A stretch of 5,887 bases of DNA from Flavipsychrobacter stenotrophus (GCA_947371715.1 CANBQQ010000220.1:1-5887); one strand, 5' to 3'. Shown: positions 1 to 5,839, counted from the stretch's first letter. A program made the numbers and translations. Notes: generated from the sequence alone by a model not told the origin.

Positions 1-419
1 AAGCTGGACGCGCCGACACCCGACACTGCATTCTGCTGCAAAGAACTCTCTGCCACTGCTACGAACTTGAAGTCGTCGGGTACACCATTTGCTTTCAAAC
101 GCTCTTCAATAACAGGCATATATCTGCCTGCCAGTTTCAGAATATACAGCTGACTACCATGCACATAGTAGTTAACGATCATTTCCCTGTCCAACCGCTC
201 TTTTACTTCCCACCTGTCCAGTGGCACCGCCTCGCCGCTAAAGTCAAGGCTGGCAGGCAGGGCAGGGGAGAACCACTTATATTGTGGTCGGCCCTCATTA
301 TTTACTTCTACTGTTGTGGCTCCCGGCTCTATCTTGCGCGACGCAATACCAGCAACCACAGCTACTCCGATAGCCAGCCCGCAGAAAAAATATATGACAG
401 GTTTTGTTTTAAATTTCAT
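1..419 (-). CDS. Lytic transglycosylase, MltD-like SLT family (N-terminal part, cut by window edge)
   Basis: Translating the minus strand from the ATG at 419 gives 139 residues without a stop, running off the left edge. It begins with a short basic stretch and a hydrophobic segment (about residues 8-25), so the protein is probably exported or membrane-anchored and acts in the periplasm. After a linker comes a region with the hallmarks of Bacteroidetes soluble-lytic-transglycosylase (SLT) proteins: VPLDRWEVKERLDRE, then YMPVIEERLKANGVPDDFKF, then VAVAESSLQ. The Glu of the A-E-S motif (E124) matches the catalytic acid that cleaves the MurNAc-GlcNAc bond and forms the 1,6-anhydro product. The following NAVSGVGAS fits the usual S-x-x-GA segment, after which the family continues with GFWQF; the window ends there. 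Family members of this type are about 300 residues, so over half is missing and LysM repeats cannot be assessed. An in-frame ATG three codons upstream (428) is an alternative start; neither has a Shine-Dalgarno sequence. It lies downstream of the OmpA lipoprotein gene on the same strand but is separated from it by a terminator. Confidence 0.85.
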   Translation of the reverse strand, partial: MKFKTKPVIYFFCGLAIGVAVVAGIASRKIEPGATTVEVNNEGRPQYKWFSPALPASLDFSGEAVPLDRWEVKERLDREMIVNYYVHGSQLYILKLAGRYMPVIEERLKANGVPDDFKFVAVAESSLQQNAVSGVGASS

Positions 420-477
420 TTGTTGCATTTGACTATAAATTTACTCAATATCTCCCATTGTTGGTATGACCAAAATC

Positions 478-505
478 AAAAAAGAGCGGATGAACCGCCC
501 TTTTT
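478..505 (-). terminator. Rho-independent terminator of the OmpA-lipoprotein gene
   Basis: This is a hairpin with arms 478-489 and 495-505 around a 5-base loop. Read on the minus strand the GC core is GGGCGG / CCGCTC, which pairs fully with one G-U; read on the plus strand the same position is an A-C mismatch. The core is flanked by A-run/T-run pairing, and the minus-strand product ends in six T's. It begins about 20 bases after the OmpA stop codon, so it probably ends that transcript and insulates the downstream transglycosylase gene. Confidence 0.8.
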
Positions 506-524
506 CTAAAATAGGAATAATTTA

Positions 525-1370
525 TTAGTTCTTCATCTTGGCCGTATTGGTATTCAACAGATCCATCAACTCATCCAATTTAGGTTCGAGTATGATCTCT
601 GTTCTGCGGTTTAAACTTCTGCCAGCCGGTGTAGTGTTGGTTGCGATCGGGTCATAATACGCACGACCACTTGCCACAACGCGCTTAGGCGAAACATTAT
701 AGTCATCGATCAATACGTGTGCAATCGAAGTAGCACGACCCACGCTCAAAGCCCAGTTGTCGGCATACATCTTATTGTGTATAGCTATACTGTCTGTGTG
801 GCCTTCTACATCTATATTAATTTCGTTACTGTTATTCAGTACCTGCGCTACCTTAGATAATGCTTCTTTTCCCTTAGGGTTCACAACTGCACTACCTGAT
901 GGAAACAGCAAATTCTCCTGCATAGATATATATACACGGCCATTCTTCATGCTTATGGTCAGTTCATTGGCGTTAAAACCTGTAAGCGCATCCGCTATCT
1001 TCTGGCGCAATGCCTCTGTAGCCTTTTGTTGCTGATCCAATAGCGCCTGCATCTGCTGCATACGCAGTCTCTGAGCAGCTACCTGCTCCTTCGTCATATT
1101 CAATTGACTCTTGGCAGAGTTCAGCTGATTGTTGGTCGCCTGGTAATCAACACCCAACTGATTTAGGCGGTTGTTCATATCGCTAATGCTGCCGGAGAGC
1201 ATACTAACGGTATCGTTCAGGCCACGTATCCTGCCGTTGAGCATATCTATCTGTTTCTGATTCATGTCTGCCCTGTTTCTTTGAGCCAGGTATTTCTTTT
1301 TGGCTACGCACGAGCTTAAGAAAATGATGCAAAGGCAAATGCAGATAGAACTTAATGCTAGTTTTTTCAT
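525..1370 (-). CDS. OmpA-family outer-membrane lipoprotein with long coiled coil
   Basis: The product has 281 residues counted from the ATG at 1370. This start is preferred because it puts a classic signal peptide at the N-terminus; a longer in-frame ATG at 1439 only adds sequence in front of it. Residues 1-20 form the lipoprotein signal (MKKLALSS...), with lipobox L-S-S-C and lipidated Cys21. Residues about 27-128 are rich in Q, N, L and charged residues with heptad-like spacing, suggesting an extended coiled coil. Residues about 137-262 are an OmpA C-terminal (OmpA/MotB/Pal) peptidoglycan-binding domain: LLFPSGSA, VEGHTDS, NWALSVGRA, and NRRTEIIL. D193 (of HTD) and R212 (of LSxxR) match the pair that holds the diaminopimelate side chain in OmpA. 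A short tail of about 19 residues follows. The likely role is a non-covalent tether between the outer membrane and peptidoglycan, with the coiled coil as periplasmic spacer. The signal peptide holds three extra cysteines (10, 12, 14), which is unusual. The gene is divergent from the C1 peptidase and has its own terminator. No TAnnTTTG promoter was evident upstream. Confidence 0.92.
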   Translation of the reverse strand: MKKLALSSICICLCIIFLSSCVAKKKYLAQRNRADMNQKQIDMLNGRIRGLNDTVSMLSGSISDMNNRLNQLGVDYQATNNQLNSAKSQLNMTKEQVAAQRLRMQQMQALLDQQQKATEALRQKIADALTGFNANELTISMKNGRVYISMQENLLFPSGSAVVNPKGKEALSKVAQVLNNSNEINIDVEGHTDSIAIHNKMYADNWALSVGRATSIAHVLIDDYNVSPKRVVASGRAYYDPIATNTTPAGRSLNRRTEIILEPKLDELMDLLNTNTAKMKN

Positions 1371-1427
1371 GGTTGTGTGTTTTTTGAGGAGTAGCTTTAA
1401 AAATGATGCCAATAAGTGGTTATATAT

Positions 1428-1471
1428 GATTTGACACAAGATTTGACAACTTTCTAAAAGTTGTCAAATCT
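1428..1471. repeat. Perfect 15-bp inverted repeat with an adjacent direct-repeat half-site
   Basis: The arms AGATTTGACAACTTT (1439-1453) and AAAGTTGTCAAATCT (1457-1471) are exact reverse complements separated by three bases. A further copy of the half-site, GATTTGACA, lies at 1428-1436, 12 bp from the matching bases of the left arm, giving two direct copies and one inverted copy. It sits between two divergent gene starts (about 70 bp from one ATG, about 110 bp from the other), where neither gene needs a terminator. A regulator-binding site is the simplest reading, but a structured RNA element or orphan hairpin cannot be excluded. Confidence 0.6.
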
Positions 1472-1521
1472 GCACACATCACTACCTCTGTTCCAATTTA
1501 TTTGAATTGTTAGTCAACTAT

Positions 1522-1546
1522 TACCTAAATGTCACAGATTTAGGTA
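1522..1546 (+). promoter_or_regulatory. Candidate operator: 9-bp inverted repeat overlapping the peptidase promoter
   Basis: TACCTAAAT (1522-1530) and ATTTAGGTA (1538-1546) are perfect inverted arms around a 7-base spacer. The right arm shares its last two bases with the -7 element at 1545-1552. The left arm occupies the place where a -33 box would be expected, and no TTTG/TTG box is found at the normal spacing. This geometry suits a dimeric regulator acting directly on the C1 peptidase promoter; whether it activates or represses cannot be seen. Confidence 0.45.
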
Positions 1547-1552
1547 TTTTTG
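1545..1552 (+). promoter_or_regulatory. Bacteroidetes -7 promoter element (TATTTTTG) of the C1 peptidase gene
   Basis: TATTTTTG is an exact match to the Bacteroidetes -7 consensus TAnnTTTG. It lies 30 bases before the ATG at 1583, so transcription would start near 1557-1559 with a leader of roughly 25 bases. This argues against the longer in-frame start at 1550, which falls inside the element. The -33 box is absent at standard spacing. Confidence 0.6.
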
Positions 1553-1582
1553 TTTCACTTCTACAAAAGAGGGTTCCAACTA

Positions 1583-2767
1583 ATGAAAAAACTCATGATG
1601 CTTTCGGTGGCTATTTTGCCACTCGTAGTTAACGCTCAGGACAATCTGGTGGCCAAACTGGATGCCAACAAGAGCGATAACGCTAAGAAATATGAATTTA
1701 CAAAGATCATCAACCTCGAAAATACAAGCATAAAGAACCAGGCTAGTTCCGGTACGTGCTGGAGTTACTCTACCAATTCTTTCCTCGAAAGTGAAATGAT
1801 GCGTATGGGTAAATCTCCTGTTGAACTGGCGCAGCTATACAGTGCCCGTCGTGTTTACGAAGAAAAAGCAGAGAATTATGTACGTATGCACGGATCTGTT
1901 GCATGGGGCGATGGCGGTGCTTGTCACGATGTGATCAACATGTATGCTAAGTATGGCGCAATGCCACAGGTAGCTTACACTGGTCTTCATTACGGTACCA
2001 ACAAAAACAAGTTTGCAGAGTTTCAGGCTATGCTGAAGGCTATGTTGGATGCTGTTGTTTCTAACCCTAATGGTAAGCTCACTCCATCGTGGAAGACAGC
2101 CTACACCGCTGTATTGGATGCTTATCTTGGCCCTGTTCCTGAAACCTTCACATGGGATCACCGCACCTATACTCCTAAGAGTTTCGCTCGCGAGGTGGTA
2201 GGTATTCACCCTGAAGATTATGTAGAATTGTCATCATTTACCACTGCACCTTATTATAAGAAGACCATCCTTATGGTTCCTGATAACTGGTCGTTTGATA
2301 AGGTGTACAATGCGAAGATGAATGATCTCACAGACATCATAGACAATGCCTTGAACAGTGGTTTTACTGTAGCATGGGCTACCGATGTAAGCGAAAAGTA
2401 CTTTAGCTGGAAGAATGGGGTAGCTTATGTACCTGAAAAGGATTACGAAGACATGGACGATTCTGCAAAGAAGCACATGTTCGATGGTCCTATGGACGAG
2501 CGCCACATTACACCTGAAAGCCGCCAGGCAGCATTTGATAGCTACGAAACTACTGATGATCATGGTATGCATATAGTAGGGTTGGCAAGAGATCAGAATG
2601 GCCGCAAGTACTATATCGTTAAGAACTCATGGGGAGATAAGAACGATCATAAGGGGTACATTTACGTATCTAAGGCTTATGTACGTTATAAGACCACAGC
2701 TATCTTGCTACATAAAAATGGCATACCTGATGAGTTGCGTAAGAAGATGGACTTGAACAGAGAATAA
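1583..2767 (+). CDS. Exported C1B-family cysteine peptidase (bleomycin hydrolase / aminopeptidase C-like)
   Basis: The product has 394 residues. The ATG at 1583 is chosen because it gives a clean signal peptide (MKKLMMLSVAILPLVVNA, likely cleaved before Gln19) and lies downstream of a consensus promoter; the longer frame from 1550 would start inside that promoter. The mature protein is a papain-fold cysteine peptidase of family C1B. It shows the oxyanion-hole Gln53 and nucleophile Cys59 in NQASSGTCWSYS, the probable catalytic His327 in TDDHGMHIVG, and Asn348 in VKNSWGD. C1B enzymes (bleomycin hydrolase, PepC) are usually cytoplasmic aminopeptidases of about 440-460 residues that form hexameric barrels. 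This one is shorter and carries a signal peptide, so it probably acts in the periplasm, at the surface or outside the cell. The substrate is unknown; degradation of peptides for nutrition is an inference. The C-terminus ends in LNRE. A weak GAGGG ten bases before the start may serve as a ribosome-binding site. The gene is single, divergent from the OmpA lipoprotein, and closed by a strong terminator. Confidence 0.9.
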   Translation: MKKLMMLSVAILPLVVNAQDNLVAKLDANKSDNAKKYEFTKIINLENTSIKNQASSGTCWSYSTNSFLESEMMRMGKSPVELAQLYSARRVYEEKAENYVRMHGSVAWGDGGACHDVINMYAKYGAMPQVAYTGLHYGTNKNKFAEFQAMLKAMLDAVVSNPNGKLTPSWKTAYTAVLDAYLGPVPETFTWDHRTYTPKSFAREVVGIHPEDYVELSSFTTAPYYKKTILMVPDNWSFDKVYNAKMNDLTDIIDNALNSGFTVAWATDVSEKYFSWKNGVAYVPEKDYEDMDDSAKKHMFDGPMDERHITPESRQAAFDSYETTDDHGMHIVGLARDQNGRKYYIVKNSWGDKNDHKGYIYVSKAYVRYKTTAILLHKNGIPDELRKKMDLNRE

Positions 2768-2787
2768 CCTCATTTTAAATAATTAAT

Positions 2788-2830
2788 AAGTGCTGCTTTT
2801 GATAAACTCAATAGCAGCACTTTTTGTTTT
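2788..2830 (+). terminator. Rho-independent terminator of the C1 peptidase gene
   Basis: Perfect 10-bp stem AAGTGCTGCT (2788-2797) / AGCAGCACTT (2813-2822) with a 15-base AT-rich loop, followed by the T-rich tail TTTTTGTTTT (2821-2830). It begins 20 bases after the peptidase stop codon. Confidence 0.88.
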
Positions 2831-2852
2831 AAGCCTATAATACTTACTTTTG
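2823..2852 (+). promoter_or_regulatory. metF promoter (-33 TTTG, -7 TACTTTTG), embedded in the upstream terminator tail
   Basis: TTTG (2823-2826) and TACTTTTG (2845-2852) match the Bacteroidetes -33 and -7 elements exactly, with 18 bases between them. The -33 box lies within the T-tract of the preceding terminator. The -7 box ends 8 bases before the metF ATG, so the predicted transcription start is within a few bases of the start codon, or at it. There is no room for a riboswitch or Shine-Dalgarno sequence. Confidence 0.7.
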
Positions 2853-2860
2853 CTGCAGTC

Positions 2861-3814
2861 ATGAAACTAACACAACACGTAGCAGAAGCTAAAAAAACTA
2901 TCATTTCTTTTGAAGTTTTACCCCCTACTAAAGGCAGAAGTATAGACTCCCTGTTTAGTACGCTCGATCCCTTCATGGAGTTCAAACCATCATTCGTAAA
3001 CGTTACTTACCACAGAGCAGAACAGATATATAAAAAACGGGCAGATGGTACCTTCGAAAGGGTAGAGATACGCAAAAGACCTGGTACGGTAGGTATTTGC
3101 GCCGCACTCATGAATAAATACCAGATAGAGGCCATACCACATCTTATATGTGGTGGCTTTAGTATGGAAGAGACGGAGAATGCCTTGATAGATCTTCACT
3201 ATTTGGGTATTAAGAATGTGTTAGCCCTTCGTGGTGATGCTGCTGCTAATGAAAAATTCTTTGTGCCCCATCCACATGGACATAATTATGCCGAAGAGCT
3301 GGTTAAGCAGATCATCACCCTTAACAAAGGCCAGTATATGGAAGACGATATACTGGACGGTGTAAAGACGGACTTCTGTATAGGTGTTGCCGGCTACCCC
3401 GAAAAACATTTCGAGGCACCAAACCTGGATATCGATATAGCTAACCTCAAACGCAAAGTAGACCTGGGTGCAGACTATATTACTACCCAAATGTTCTTTG
3501 ACAACAAGCACTATTACGACTATGTATCCCGTTGCAATGCAGCAGGTATCAACAAGACCATCATTCCAGGCTTAAAGCCATTGTCTACAAAGAAGCAACT
3601 GACTATAATACCTCGTGTATTCAATGTAGAGATACCGGTTGAATTATATACCGAAATAATGAAGTGTAAGACCGATGCCGACGTGGAATTGGTAGGTACA
3701 GAATGGTTGCTCAACCAGTGCCGCGACCTCTTAAAGAACAACGTGCCTGTATTGCACTTCTATACTTTGTCTAAGCCGCATATCATATATAATGTGCTGA
3801 AGCAATTGTTTTAA
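2861..3814 (+). CDS. metF: 5,10-Methylenetetrahydrofolate reductase (NAD(P)H)
   Basis: This cytoplasmic FAD enzyme reduces 5,10-methylene-THF to 5-methyl-THF, the methyl donor for methionine synthase. The 317 residues match the usual length of the bacterial form, a single TIM-barrel catalytic domain without the SAM-binding regulatory domain of eukaryotic MTHFR. Visible family motifs are ISFEVLPPTKGRS (Glu18 matches the catalytic E. coli Glu28), VNVTYHRA, GICAAL, PHLICGG, VLALRGD (Asp126 matches E. coli Asp120, near the flavin and folate), IGVAGYPEKH, GADYITTQMFFD (Gln210 matches E. coli Gln183, a substrate contact), IIPGLKPL, and PVLHFYTLS near the C-terminus. The start at 2861 agrees with the usual N-terminal length before the FE-PP motif. 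The gene stands alone between two terminators and meets the repeat-protein gene tail to tail with 11 bases between stop codons. It has a consensus promoter but an extremely short leader, so any methionine control would have to act at the promoter rather than through a SAM riboswitch. Confidence 0.96.
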   Translation: MKLTQHVAEAKKTIISFEVLPPTKGRSIDSLFSTLDPFMEFKPSFVNVTYHRAEQIYKKRADGTFERVEIRKRPGTVGICAALMNKYQIEAIPHLICGGFSMEETENALIDLHYLGIKNVLALRGDAAANEKFFVPHPHGHNYAEELVKQIITLNKGQYMEDDILDGVKTDFCIGVAGYPEKHFEAPNLDIDIANLKRKVDLGADYITTQMFFDNKHYYDYVSRCNAAGINKTIIPGLKPLSTKKQLTIIPRVFNVEIPVELYTEIMKCKTDADVELVGTEWLLNQCRDLLKNNVPVLHFYTLSKPHIIYNVLKQLF

Positions 3815-3825
3815 AGGATACAACA

Positions 3826-5664
3826 CTATTTTTTGCCGGCACTCTTGATAAGGGTGCCGTTTTTGTAATGGTCAATATGATCTTGTTTGCCATTATAATA
3901 GTAAATGTCGTTTCCGTCTTTTGATCCGTATAAATAGGTTACTTGCTCTAAAAGGGCTCCTGATGTAGGATCATAAAATTTCCAACTGCCGTTTTTTTCT
4001 CCATCTTTGTAAGAGCCCTCGCTTCTTTTTCGATTATTTGCGTAATAGTAAACCGCATGGCCGCTCAGTACACCATTCCTATAATTTTCTTGTTGGCATA
4101 TCTTGTTAGAGCCCGGGAAATAGTAATTCCATGTCCCTGCCTTTTTTTCTCCCAGAAAATAACCACTAACTGTTGGTTTTTCAGTTAACGAATCATATTC
4201 GAAATATGGTCCATTGGCAAGGTTATTTACATAGGTTATCGCAGATCTGATTTTACGCGAATGTTTGAAGTAATATACCCACGTGCTATCTTTTACCTCA
4301 GCACCGACCATAAGGCCTTTTTCAACGATCTCATGTGTTACAGAATCATAGTTCTGCTCAATATAAATGTTGCTATCGGTTCTATATTCTCTTACGGATA
4401 TAGTGTCAAACCGTTTTGGCCACCAGTCATACCATGTGCCGGTCTTCTTGTTGTTTTGATAATTTCCTTCTATAATTTTGTTTTGAGTGGCCGAATCGAA
4501 ATATGCAATATATCCATCTAGTACACTTTTGTTGTAATTTTTTATCATCTGGGTATCATGGGAATTTGGATAATATATGACCCACATTCCAACGTACTGG
4601 CCTTCAATTACATTTCCAAAAGCGACCAACGAGTGAAACTTTGGATGATAGATTTCATATCGGCCGGTTTCTATTCCATTGTCATAGGTTGCAATATTTG
4701 CGGCATGTGTCCTGCCTTTATAGTACTTCCATCTGCCGCATTGCCTATCGTTGCAATAATCACCTTCACTTGCTTTTTTACCATTCCTGTCAAAGTACAT
4801 TGCGTGCCCGTTTCTTTCGTTATCTACATAATTTTCATAGATGATCATCCTTCCATTGGCGTTGTATTGCTGCCATACACCTTCTTTTTTCCCATCTATA
4901 AATGTCCCGCTTTTACGTTTAGTGCCATAGGCGTCAAAGTAGTCAGCCGGACCATTTAAAAAGCCATTTTCATAAGTAAGAAAGACATCCATATCAGGCT
5001 CCAGTTCACCCCATGTATGTCCTTCCCACCTGAAATAATGCCATGTTCCCGTTTGTTTGTTATTTTTATAATATCCTTCACTTAGCTTTCTTTGGGTCAG
5101 GGAATCGTACCTGGTCGAAAGTCCGTTTAGTTTGTCATATTTGCACATGGTGGTTGATTCCAGCCGATCCGTACCTCTATAGTAGTGAGTAGACAGGCCA
5201 TGTCTTTGCCCATGCTCATAATGTTCCTCAAAAAATAATTTATGAGAAACGGAGTCATAAAACCTAAGAACACCTTTCTTTATACCTCGTTCATATTCCA
5301 CGTACCGCTTTAATTGCTCGCCTCCCGCATAGTAATACTTCCATTTGCCATCAATGAACGAGAGATCATAAGATCCTTCCTGTATCTTATTACCCGCTTT
5401 ATCGAAATAAGTAAAATATCCATTCTCTATTCGAAGGCCGGTATCTTTAAAGCGTCCTGTCATCTGAAGCGTTCTTGTGTCGGCATAATAATCAGCCACG
5501 TCGAACGACCCGCTGGGAAGCTTTTTCATAATTCTGAAATAAGCAGCAGTTCTTTTGTCTGTTGTTTTCCATTTTTCGTTAAGAAAAACTGTATCGGTCT
5601 GCGCAAAACCGTGCGATACTGCTGTAACGAAAAAACAAAAAAGTAGATTCAAATATTTCTTCAT
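3826..5664 (-). CDS. Exported MORN_2 / YwqK-type repeat protein, 612 aa
   Basis: The N-terminus is a signal peptide (MKKYLNLLFCFFVTAVSHGFA, likely cleaved before Gln22), so the protein is periplasmic, surface-bound or secreted. A linker of about 60 residues leads into some 21 tandem repeats of 23-26 residues (about 82-603). They have the MORN_2 / YwqK pattern: Gly, then an aromatic YY/YF/YD, a turn often with Asp or Gly, then E-G-x-Y or Y-x-N-G, and a basic turn before the next Gly. Two repeat types alternate. One has GxW (GKWKYYY, GTWNYYF, GSWKFYD); the other lacks the Trp and has YFD plus EGxY (GHAMYFDRNGKKASEGDY, GYIAYFDSATQNKIIEGNY). Such proteins form elongated beta-hairpin stacks. The family is often labelled 'YwqK antitoxin', but nothing here supports a toxin-antitoxin role: the length, signal peptide and absence of a partner argue against it. 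Binding to a surface, glycan or protein ligand is an inference. No T9SS C-terminal sorting domain is visible. The start is the only Met that preserves the signal peptide, with a candidate promoter just upstream. No terminator was found for this strand. Confidence 0.88.
   Translation of the reverse strand: MKKYLNLLFCFFVTAVSHGFAQTDTVFLNEKWKTTDKRTAAYFRIMKKLPSGSFDVADYYADTRTLQMTGRFKDTGLRIENGYFTYFDKAGNKIQEGSYDLSFIDGKWKYYYAGGEQLKRYVEYERGIKKGVLRFYDSVSHKLFFEEHYEHGQRHGLSTHYYRGTDRLESTTMCKYDKLNGLSTRYDSLTQRKLSEGYYKNNKQTGTWHYFRWEGHTWGELEPDMDVFLTYENGFLNGPADYFDAYGTKRKSGTFIDGKKEGVWQQYNANGRMIIYENYVDNERNGHAMYFDRNGKKASEGDYCNDRQCGRWKYYKGRTHAANIATYDNGIETGRYEIYHPKFHSLVAFGNVIEGQYVGMWVIYYPNSHDTQMIKNYNKSVLDGYIAYFDSATQNKIIEGNYQNNKKTGTWYDWWPKRFDTISVREYRTDSNIYIEQNYDSVTHEIVEKGLMVGAEVKDSTWVYYFKHSRKIRSAITYVNNLANGPYFEYDSLTEKPTVSGYFLGEKKAGTWNYYFPGSNKICQQENYRNGVLSGHAVYYYANNRKRSEGSYKDGEKNGSWKFYDPTSGALLEQVTYLYGSKDGNDIYYYNGKQDHIDHYKNGTLIKSAGKK
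3837..3864 (+). terminator. Probable metF terminator, inside the 3' end of the convergent gene
   Basis: Plus-strand hairpin CGGCACTCTT (3837-3846), loop GAT, AAGGGTGCCG (3850-3859): ten pairs including one G-U, followed by five T's (3860-3864). It begins 23 bases after the metF stop codon. On the opposite strand the hairpin is followed by GCAAAAAATAG rather than a T-run, so it serves only rightward transcription. It overlaps codons for residues 602-610 of the convergent repeat protein. Confidence 0.8.
3856..5421 (-). repeat. Tandem MORN_2-type repeat array (protein level)
   Basis: About 21 repeats of 23-26 residues cover residues about 82-603 of the encoded protein. They are diverged at the nucleotide level, so this is an old repeat array and not a recent tandem expansion. 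Trp-containing and Trp-lacking repeats alternate, giving a higher-order period of about 50 residues (about 150 bp). One repeat near residues 208-239 carries an insertion (EGHTWGELEPDMD). Confidence 0.75.
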
Positions 5665-5693
5665 AAATGATGGTTTATTGGTGCATTTAAGGG

Positions 5694-5723
5694 CAAATTA
5701 TAATATTACTACTACCTATGCAA
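5694..5723 (-). promoter_or_regulatory. Candidate promoter of the MORN_2 repeat-protein gene
   Basis: Reading the minus strand, TTG (5723-5721) is followed after 19 bases by ATAATTTG (5701-5694), a near match to the Bacteroidetes -7 element TAnnTTTG. Its spacing to the ATG at 5664 (29 bases) would give a leader of roughly 20-25 bases. The -7 match is imperfect at the TA positions. Confidence 0.4.
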
Positions 5724-5812
5724 TGCGTAGCTCAGATTATTGCTGACAAATATTTATCGTGAGTAATATCGTATATGTAATATAGCCGACAATCTGTGGG
5801 TAGACAAGCACC

Positions 5813-5820
5813 TATTTTTG
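5813..5820 (+). promoter_or_regulatory. Bacteroidetes -7 element (TATTTTTG) of the right-edge gene
   Basis: This is an exact TAnnTTTG match, 19 bases before the ATG at 5840. The 11-mer TATTTTTGTTT is identical to that at the C1 peptidase promoter (1545-1555). No clear TTTG box is present at the expected -33 distance. Confidence 0.5.
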
Positions 5821-5839
5821 TTTGCTAACAGCATCAATT

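Noticed and set aside
429..477. TAAATTTA as a -7 element for the transglycosylase gene
   Set aside because: The last base differs from TAnnTTTG and the nearest upstream TTTTG is about 27 bases away, too far for a -33 box.
159..509. Plus-strand open frame of 116 codons
   Set aside because: It lies opposite the lytic transglycosylase frame, which has recognisable family motifs, and runs through the minus-strand terminator. The peptide has no sensible composition or signal.
1371..1439. 23-residue extension of the OmpA lipoprotein from the ATG at 1439
   Set aside because: It would place a second segment in front of an intact lipoprotein signal and starts at the edge of the large palindrome.
1550..1582. 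Eleven-codon N-terminal extension of the C1 peptidase
   Set aside because: It begins inside the exact TATTTTTG promoter element and would bury the signal peptide.
2831..2860. SAM riboswitch upstream of metF
   Set aside because: Only about 30 bases separate the preceding terminator from the start codon, and they are occupied by promoter elements.
3730..3760. Small hairpin (GTGC...GCAC) as terminator for the minus-strand repeat gene
   Set aside because: The stem is only four to five pairs and no T-run follows on the minus strand; it is explained by metF coding sequence.
4558..4959. Plus-strand open frame of 133 codons within the repeat gene, with other frames at 4261-4521 and 5314-5646
   Set aside because: These are antisense shadows of the repetitive 612-residue protein; they are rich in Ile, Cys and Phe as expected from reversed repeat codons and have no promoter.
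3826..5664. YwqK-family 'antitoxin' as part of a toxin-antitoxin system
   Set aside because: The protein is long, exported and has no small partner gene; neighbours are metF in convergent orientation and a divergent exported protein.
5725..5770. GTAGCTCAG-like string resembling a tRNA D-arm
   Set aside because: There is no anticodon arm, no T-loop GTTCGA motif and no acceptor stem at the right distances.
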